Assembly (NCBI GenBank): GCA_944324555.1
Contig: CALUWU010000157.1
Coordinates: 1 to 39,939 of the forward strand
DNA from: an uncultured Desulfovibrio sp.
GTDB taxonomy: Bacteria > Desulfobacterota > Desulfovibrionia > Desulfovibrionales > Desulfovibrionaceae
Direction: 5' to 3'
DNA: 39,939 nucleotides
A program made the translations under genes and the position numbers. This document shows positions 35,034 to 39,939 of the stretch, piece by piece (position 1 is the first letter of the stretch; the number at the start of each line of letters is the position of its first letter). The notes beneath the pieces are model-generated. The model was not told where the DNA came from, made no database searches, and was given only the letters and a program-made list of their open reading frames with translations.

Positions 35034-35798
35034 TTAAATCCCGAGCTGGCTGAAGCCGCTGTCGACGTAGATGATTTCGCCGGTGACGCCGTTGGCGAGA
35101 TCGGAGGCGAGGAAGGCGGCGGCGCCGCCCACGTCGGCGGTGGTGACGTTGCGGCGCAGGGGGGCGTGTTCTTCCACGCGGCTGAAGATATCCTTCAGGC
35201 CGGAGACGGCGGAGGCGGCGAGGGTCTTTATGGGACCGGCGCTGATGGCGTTGACGCGCACGCCCTTGACGCCCAGATCATAGGACAGGTAGCGCACGGA
35301 GGCTTCCAGAGCGGCCTTGGCCACGCCCATGACGTTGTAGCCGGGAATGACCTTGGTTGAGCCGTGGTAGGTCATGCACAGGACGGAGGAGCCGTCGTGG
35401 AGCAGGGGCTCAAAGGCGCGACAGATGCCCGTCAGGGAATAGGCGGAAATGTCCATTGCCAGATGGAAGCCGTCGCGGGAGGTGTCAAGGAAGCGGCCGG
35501 AGAGGTCTTCGCGATTGGCAAAGGCCACGGAATGGACGAGAATGTCCAGATCGCCCCATTTTTCCTTGACGAGATCGGCGGCCGCGGCGATTTGCGCGTC
35601 GTCGGCCACGTCAAGCTGGAAGGTGAATTCGCCGCCCAGCTCGGCGCTCAGGGGCTCCACGCGTTTCTTGATGGCGTCGCCCACGTAGTTGAAGGCGAGG
35701 CGCGCGCCCTGAGCCTTGAAGGCCTGGGCGATGCCGTAGGCAATGCTTTTGTTGTTGGCAAGACCCAGAATCAGGGCTTTTTTTCCTTGCAGCAGCAT
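35034..35798 (-). CDS. fabI: Enoyl-[acyl-carrier-protein] reductase (NADH), FabI
   Basis: A 254-residue atypical short-chain dehydrogenase that performs the last reduction of each fatty-acid elongation cycle. Visible: the nucleotide loop LGLANNKSIAYGIAQAF, DVADD, VHSVAFANREDLSGRF, and the catalytic pair in YHGSTKVIPGYNVMGVAKAALE (Tyr-x6-Lys). Also AISAGPIKTLAAS and the ending YVDSGFSQLGI. All are standard FabI features. It follows purC by 41 bases and is the last gene of hisD-purC-fabI. Confidence 0.96.
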   Translation of the reverse strand: MLLQGKKALILGLANNKSIAYGIAQAFKAQGARLAFNYVGDAIKKRVEPLSAELGGEFTFQLDVADDAQIAAAADLVKEKWGDLDILVHSVAFANREDLSGRFLDTSRDGFHLAMDISAYSLTGICRAFEPLLHDGSSVLCMTYHGSTKVIPGYNVMGVAKAALEASVRYLSYDLGVKGVRVNAISAGPIKTLAASAVSGLKDIFSRVEEHAPLRRNVTTADVGGAAAFLASDLANGVTGEIIYVDSGFSQLGI

Positions 35799-35839
35799 AA
35801 GTTCTCCTTGGAAAGAATCCGACGGGCCTCTGGAAGACG

Positions 35840-36736
35840 TCAGGCCGAGAACGGCGTGCCGGTGAGGATTTCAAAGGCTTCGCGGTAGCGGGCCGCGGTG
35901 GCCTCCACGATATCCTGCGGCAGCGGCGGCGGCGGGGGCTGCATGTTCCAGGGCTGGCTTTTGAGCCAGTCGCGCAGGAACTGCTTGTCGAAGCTCTTCT
36001 GACCGCGTCCGGGCGCATAGTCGGCGGCGGGCCAGAAACGGGAGGAATCGGGCGTGAGGACTTCGTCGATCAGGCGCAGTTCGCCGTCCACGAAGCCGAA
36101 TTCAAATTTGGTGTCGGCCACGATGATGCCGCGTCCGGCGGCATAGGCGCGTCCGGCTTCGTAGATGGCCAGCGAGGTTTCCTGCACCTTGCGCGCGATA
36201 TCGTCGCCAAGGATGCGCGCGGCTTCGGCGACGCTGATATTCTGGTCGTGCTCGCCCAGTTCGGCCTTGGTGGAAGGCGTGAAGATGGCGGGTTCCAGCT
36301 TGGCGGATTCCTGCAGGTTGGCGGGCAGATCGTAGCCGCAGACCTTGCCCGTGGCCTGATAGTCCTTCCAGCCGCTGCCGGTGATGTAGCCGCGCACGAT
36401 GCATTCCACGGGCAGGGGCTTTGCCTTGCGGACGAGAACGGCGCGACCGTCAAGCTCTTCCTTCCACGGCGCGAGCGCGGCGGGGAACTTGTTCACGTCG
36501 CTTTCCACGAGGTGGTTGGGGATGATGTCCTTGAAGCGGTTCATCCAGAACAGGGTGATCTGATTGAGGATCGCGCCCTTGTAGGGGACGGGTTCGTTCA
36601 TGATCACGTCAAAGGCCGACATGCGGTCCGTCGTGACGATCAGCAGGTTTTTTTCGTCGATATCGTAGATATCTCGCACCTTGCCGCGCGAAAGCAGGGG
36701 GAAGGCGGTGATGTTGGTTTGCGTGACTACGCGCAT
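35840..36736 (-). CDS. purC: Phosphoribosylaminoimidazole-succinocarboxamide synthase
   Basis: A 298-residue purine-pathway ligase (CAIR + Asp + ATP to SAICAR). ATG 36736 (MRVVTQTNITAFPLLSRGK) has AAGGA upstream. Motifs: SRGKVRDIYDI (ATP site), TTDRMSAFDVIMNEPVPYKG, VECIVRGYITGSGWKDY, and TKFEFGFVDGELRLIDEVLTPDSSRFW. Length matches the long, yeast-like form found in many proteobacteria and not the 235-residue E. coli form. It lies 53 bases after hisD, in an operon mixing histidine, purine and lipid synthesis. Confidence 0.96.
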   Translation of the reverse strand: MRVVTQTNITAFPLLSRGKVRDIYDIDEKNLLIVTTDRMSAFDVIMNEPVPYKGAILNQITLFWMNRFKDIIPNHLVESDVNKFPAALAPWKEELDGRAVLVRKAKPLPVECIVRGYITGSGWKDYQATGKVCGYDLPANLQESAKLEPAIFTPSTKAELGEHDQNISVAEAARILGDDIARKVQETSLAIYEAGRAYAAGRGIIVADTKFEFGFVDGELRLIDEVLTPDSSRFWPAADYAPGRGQKSFDKQFLRDWLKSQPWNMQPPPPPLPQDIVEATAARYREAFEILTGTPFSA

Positions 36737-36789
36737 GATGGATTCCTTTGGTCGTCTGACCTGATTGGCGGTGGGAGGGCGGCCGCGAT

Positions 36790-38094
36790 CTAGCGGCTGA
36801 AGCGGATTTCCACCGAACGGGCGTGCGCTTCCAGCCCTTCGAGGCGGGCGAGGGCGGCGATGGCCGCCGCGTTGTCGCGCAGGAAGGTGGGAGAGGTCGC
36901 CACGATACTTGTTTTCTTGCAGAAATTTTGGACGGACAGCGCCGAAGAGAAGCGGGCCGTGCCCAGGGTGGGCAGAACATGGTTGGGGCCGGCAAAGTAG
37001 TCGCCCACGGGTTCGGGGCTGTGCTGTCCCATGAAGACGGCGCCGGCGTGGCGGATGTAGGGCAGGATGCCCCAGGGATCGCGGACGCACAGCTCCAGAT
37101 GCTCGGGCGCGACGCGGTTGGCCACGGCCACGGCCGTGCTCATGTTGGGAACGACCACGACCGCGCCCCAGTCTTCCAGAGACTTGCCCGCGATGGCGGC
37201 CTTGGGAAGGGCGGCGCACTGGCGTTCCAGTTCTTCCATGAGGTAGTCGGCCAGACGGGCGTCGTCGGTCACGCAGATGGCCGAAGCCAGCGGATCGTGC
37301 TCCGCCTGAGAGAGCATGTCGGCGGCAAGCCAGGTGGGGCGGGCGCTGCTGTCGGCGATGACAAGGACTTCGCTGGGGCCGGCCACCATGTCGATGCCGA
37401 CGGCGCCCTGAACGAGGCGCTTGGCCGTTGCGACATAGATATTCCCGGGGCCGGCGATGACGTCCACGGGCGCGATGGAGGCCGTGCCGTAGGCCAGGGC
37501 GCCGATGGCCCAGGCGCCGCCCACGCGGCAGACTTCGTCGATATCCAGCAGATGGGCCGCGGCAAGGATATGCGGATCAACGGAACCGTCCTCGCGCGGC
37601 GGCGTGCAGATGACCACGCGGCGAACGCCGGCCACGAGGGCCGGAATGGCGTTCATGAGCAGGCTGGAAACCAGCGGCGTGCTGCCGCCCTTGCCGCCGG
37701 GCACGTAAAGGCCGACGCTGTCGACGGGGATGACCTTTTGTCCGAGGATGCTGCCGTCGGGGCGCGTTTCGAACCAGGACTTTTCCAGCTGATTTTCATG
37801 GAAGCGACGGATATTTTCGGCGGCGAGGCTGATATATTCGCGGCTTTCCGGCGAAACGCCCGCCGCGCCGCGCGCGATGTCTTCCGCGGAAAGGCGGACC
37901 GGCAGATCAAAGGATTCGCAGTCGAAGCGGCGCGTGTATTCCACAAGCGCGTCGTCTCCCTTTTCGCGGACTGCCGACAGAATTTCGCGCACCTGATCTT
38001 CCACGGCGTCGCCGGGATTGTAGCGGGCGGCAAGCCAGCCGGAAGTCTTGATCCATTCCTGTTCGTTTTGCAGGTGCAACAGACGGCACGTCAT
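36790..38094 (-). CDS. hisD: Histidinol dehydrogenase
   Basis: A 434-residue zinc enzyme catalysing the last two oxidations to L-histidine. ATG 38094 follows GAGGAGA. Motifs: SVGLYVPGGKGGSTPLVSS, GGAWAIGALAYGT, DVIAGPGNIYVATAKR, GIDMVAGPSEVLVIAD, LSQAEHDPLASA, APEHLEL with the acid/base Glu-His, HSPEPVGDYFAGPNHVLPT, and SVQNFCKKTSIV. It is complete. No other his gene adjoins, so the his pathway is dispersed here. It is the first gene of its operon, with a clear promoter. Confidence 0.97.
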   Translation of the reverse strand: MTCRLLHLQNEQEWIKTSGWLAARYNPGDAVEDQVREILSAVREKGDDALVEYTRRFDCESFDLPVRLSAEDIARGAAGVSPESREYISLAAENIRRFHENQLEKSWFETRPDGSILGQKVIPVDSVGLYVPGGKGGSTPLVSSLLMNAIPALVAGVRRVVICTPPREDGSVDPHILAAAHLLDIDEVCRVGGAWAIGALAYGTASIAPVDVIAGPGNIYVATAKRLVQGAVGIDMVAGPSEVLVIADSSARPTWLAADMLSQAEHDPLASAICVTDDARLADYLMEELERQCAALPKAAIAGKSLEDWGAVVVVPNMSTAVAVANRVAPEHLELCVRDPWGILPYIRHAGAVFMGQHSPEPVGDYFAGPNHVLPTLGTARFSSALSVQNFCKKTSIVATSPTFLRDNAAAIAALARLEGLEAHARSVEIRFSR

Positions 38095-38121
38095 GCTTTT
38101 CTCCTCTCGTTCCTCGAAAAT

Positions 38122-38161
38122 GGAGGGTATCTTGCCCTCCTGAAGACGCCTTTCGCGTCTT
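38122..38161 (-). promoter_or_regulatory. Two tandem hairpins in the hisD leader
   Basis: In mRNA order: AAGACGC-GAAAG-GCGTCTT (38161-38143), then GGAGGG-CAAGATA-CCCTCC (38140-38122), separated by two bases. They lie between the promoter and the SD. No His-codon leader peptide or terminator T-run is seen, so this is not a classical his attenuator. Confidence 0.5.
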
Positions 38162-38174
38162 GTCGGAAGAAAAA

Positions 38175-38203
38175 AGTATAGCTGAGGACTGCGCTATTGT
38201 CGA
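38175..38203 (-). promoter_or_regulatory. Sigma-70 promoter for hisD-purC-fabI
   Basis: Minus strand TCGACA, 17 bases, TATACT: both boxes match consensus at 5 of 6 with ideal spacing, about 80 bases before the hisD ATG. It is the best sigma-70 promoter seen in the window. Confidence 0.7.
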
Positions 38204-38242
38204 GGCGTGAAACGGCCCCCCGCCGGGCGGGGGCGACCTCTC

Positions 38243-38271
38243 TTGACATATGCGTCGCGGGCTCTTACCTC
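38243..38271 (+). promoter_or_regulatory. Candidate grpE promoter
   Basis: CTTGACA holds a perfect -35 (38243-38248), but the -10 is unclear: TTACCT at 16 bases or TACCTC at 17. The CTTGA start also suits a heat-shock sigma-32 promoter, but no CCCAT-type -10 is present. A TACAAT at 38274 is too far away for this -35. Confidence 0.35.
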
Positions 38272-38282
38272 TGTACAATGCA

Positions 38283-38300
38283 GGGACGCGCGCGCGTCCC
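38283..38300 (+). promoter_or_regulatory. 18-base palindrome in the grpE leader
   Basis: GGGACGCGCGCGCGTCCC is a perfect palindrome about 24 bases before the ATG, between the promoter and the start codon. It could be an operator or a leader hairpin. It is not the CIRCE (HrcA) sequence. Confidence 0.45.
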
Positions 38301-38323
38301 AAATATCTTTTTGGGGGCTAGTC

Positions 38324-38953
38324 ATGCACCATCAGAACGTGCACAAATCCTATATGAAGGCAGCCCAGGCTGCGAAGAAACGTTCCGAAACGGAAATGCC
38401 CGAAGATGCGTACGTGGAGGACCAGGTTGTGCTGGGCGGCGAGCCCGCCGGAGAAGGGGCGGCCGACGGCGTCGGCCTGCCGGAAAACCTCGACGCCCTG
38501 TGCAAGGAGCATGTCTGCCCGCAGTGCGACGTCAAGGCCGAGGCAGACGAGCAGCGCCTGCGCGCCGAGGCGGAAATGGAGAACTTCAAGAAGCGGCTGG
38601 CGCGCGAGCATGAGGAAAAGGCGCGTTATGCGGCGGAAAAGGTGCTGCGCGATCTGCTGCCCGCGCTCGACAATCTTGATCTTGCCCTTCAGTACGGCAG
38701 CCAGAACGAAGCCTGCCGCGACATGATGCAGGGCGTGGCCATGACCCGCAAGCAGCTGCTGGAAGCCGTGGCCAAACACGGACTGGCCCCCGTGGGCGTC
38801 GAAGGCGAAGCCTTCACCCCCGAACTCCACGAGGCCGTGGGCTTCGACGCCCGTCCCGATATGGAAGCAAACGCCGTGGCCCGCGTTCTCCAGAGCGGCT
38901 ACAAGCTGGGCGATCGGCTCCTGCGTCCCGCCAAGGTCATGATCAATCAGTAA
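38324..38953 (+). CDS. grpE: Nucleotide exchange factor GrpE
   Basis: A 209-residue cochaperone that releases ADP from DnaK. ATG 38324 (MHHQNVHKSYMKAAQAAKKR) has a G-rich but weak SD; ATG 38354 is an alternative. The long helix (EMENFKKRLAREHEEKARYA), LRDLLPALDNLDLAL, and the beta-wing ending (FTPELHEAV, VLQSGYKLGDRLLRPAKVMI) are diagnostic. Unusually, the N-terminal arm has three Cys (C60, C65, C68; CKEHVCPQC), a possible metal or redox site. dnaK does not follow; repeat A7 begins seven bases after the stop. Confidence 0.95.
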   Translation: MHHQNVHKSYMKAAQAAKKRSETEMPEDAYVEDQVVLGGEPAGEGAADGVGLPENLDALCKEHVCPQCDVKAEADEQRLRAEAEMENFKKRLAREHEEKARYAAEKVLRDLLPALDNLDLALQYGSQNEACRDMMQGVAMTRKQLLEAVAKHGLAPVGVEGEAFTPELHEAVGFDARPDMEANAVARVLQSGYKLGDRLLRPAKVMINQ

Positions 38954-38959
38954 GAGAAG

Positions 38960-39050
38960 TTGGGGGAGGGGAACCCCCTTGGCTGGCGCGCAAGGGGGTT
39001 CCCCTCCCCCAAACCCCCGCCCCTCCCCCAACGCGCTTTATTCTGGAAGA
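38960..39050. repeat. Family A hairpin repeat, copy A7
   Basis: A 22-bp perfect stem (38960-38981 with 38991-39012), loop GCTGGCGCG, then tail CCCCCGCCCCTCCCCC, AACGCGC and TTTATTCTGGAAGATGC. The last part matches A2 (TTTTATTCTGGAGGATGC), which shows that the tail reaches at least this far. It immediately follows grpE. The stretch 39051-39201 shows no gene or structure. Confidence 0.88.
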
Positions 39051-39201
39051 TGCCGAGGATCTGGAACGCCGTCGCTTTTCCTGCGATAACCGTCCCACGG
39101 AAGCGCAACGAAAAAGGGAATTGCTTTACCAGAGCAACGCCTTGCGAGGCCTTCATCGGCTCTTAGAATAAAACGAACCTCTAACCGCTCGTTTTTCACA
39201 C

Positions 39202-39243
39202 AAGAACACGCCCGCACGTCAAACAACGTGCGGGCGTGTTCTT
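39202..39243. terminator. Long hairpin between grpE and rpoC
   Basis: An 18-bp perfect stem, AAGAACACGCCCGCACGT (39202-39219) with 39226-39243, and a 6-base loop CAAACA. Only CTTT follows on the plus strand and GTGTGAAAAA on the minus strand, so it may end transcription from one or both sides, though the T-runs are weak. Confidence 0.6.
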
Positions 39244-39247
39244 CTTT

Positions 39248-39274
39248 GGAGCATTTTCAGTTTGAAACGCTCTA
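39248..39274 (+). repeat. Solo end of family B
   Basis: GGAGCATTTTCAGTTTGAAA followed by CGCTCTA. The first 20 bases match the outer end of B1 and B3, and the sequence then closes directly with the opposite end motif, as expected of an internally deleted element. The stretch 39275-39392 shows no gene. Confidence 0.55.
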
Positions 39275-39392
39275 TACAGCATTTTTCAAGCAGATTTCAC
39301 GGAAAAAGCGAAGAATCAAAATGCGTTCCCCATAAACCGGGGGACGATCGCCGGATGGAAAGCCGCGGCGTTCCCGCAGCGCCTCATCCACC

Positions 39393-39477
39393 TGAATAAA
39401 GCGCGTTTGGGGAGGGATGGGGGTCTGGGGGAAGGGAACCCCTTTGCGCGCCAGCGAAAGGGGTTCCCTTCCCCCAG
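39393..39477. repeat. Family A hairpin repeat, copy A8 (reverse orientation)
   Basis: A 21-bp perfect stem (39425-39445 with 39457-39477, CTGGGGGAAGGGAACCCC...), tail on the left (GAATAAAGCGCG, TTTGGGGAGGGATGGGGG). It begins 37 bases after the rpoC stop on the minus strand. Confidence 0.88.
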
Positions 39478-39514
39478 TATCTATTCCAGATACCCGCCCC
39501 GTCGGCAGCAGGGA

Positions 39515-39939
<425 letters not shown>

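Noticed and set aside
38122..38161. A his-operon attenuator in the hisD leader
   Set aside because: No leader peptide with His codons and no terminator T-run; only two small hairpins are present.
38283..38300. CIRCE element (HrcA site) before grpE
   Set aside because: The sequence is a GC-only palindrome without the TTAGCACTC-N9-GAGTGCTAA pattern.
38960..39166. Small plus-strand frame (68 codons) after grpE
   Set aside because: It starts inside hairpin repeat A7, has no SD and its first third is repeat sequence; no sign of a gene.
39051..39201. A tRNA or small RNA gene between grpE and rpoC
   Set aside because: No cloverleaf, no GTTCRANTC box and no CCA end could be found; only the long hairpin at 39202-39243 is structured.
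26681..39477. Family A repeats as a CRISPR array
   Set aside because: Copies are kilobases apart, in mixed orientation, with no regular spacers and no cas genes.

Overview
The window looks like a chromosomal segment of a GC-rich delta-proteobacterium, most likely Desulfovibrionaceae. This is an inference from gene content and order; no database search was possible. Supporting signs are a Gram-negative envelope (Tol-Pal, TolC), a divergent short DnaA followed by dnaN and gyrB, RNase J, a GrpE with a Cys cluster in its N-terminal arm, sigma-54-type promoters, and a tiny membrane protein directly before a sodium:solute symporter.

Layout. (1) 1-4.05 kb, minus strand: dnaA-dnaN-gyrB (gyrB runs off the left edge), then a divergent M23 peptidase ending at a textbook terminator. 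(2) 5.8-7.3 kb: a repeat-rich island around a Fic-like gene whose catalytic His position is Gln. (3) 7.4-9.2 kb, minus: an amidohydrolase and a D-2-hydroxyacid dehydrogenase, almost abutting. (4) 9.3-14.8 kb, minus: a complete tolQ-tolR-tolA-[TonB-C-like gene]-tolB-pal set with terminators after tolB and pal, and a divergent tolC-family gene. (5) 16.9-19.9 kb, plus: RNase J, then a probable dual-OB protein and a small membrane protein. (6) 20.1-24.9 kb, minus: a PAS/GAF-like/GGDEF/degenerate-EAL protein, a lysozyme-like protein and two small helical genes. The last two transcription units begin at sigma-54-like promoters with an identical 14-base core, suggesting a motility or secretion regulon. 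(7) 25.1-26.7 kb: ilvA. (8) 26.8-32.9 kb, minus: a type I restriction-modification operon, hsdR-hsdS-hsdM, with very AT-rich specificity domains. (9) 33.3-34.9 kb: a small accessory protein plus symporter. (10) 35.0-38.1 kb, minus: hisD-purC-fabI behind a good sigma-70 promoter, divergent from grpE. (11) The right edge holds the 3' end of rpoC.

The main non-gene signal is two families of interspersed repeats. Family A (eight copies) is a 21-27 bp GC-rich hairpin with a short loop, joined on one side to a conserved 30-40 base tail of the type CCCCCATCC...CCCC(A)AACGCGCTTTATTC. Copies lie at gene ends and at every boundary of the restriction-modification operon. Three copies are almost identical although spread over 29 kb, which implies recent spread. 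Family B (two nearly full copies, one shortened copy and probable end-only derivatives) is a 110-145 bp MITE-like element with inverted ends near AGAGC...TTTGAAA. Neither family comes with a transposase in this window. No CRISPR array, tRNA or rRNA gene was recognised.
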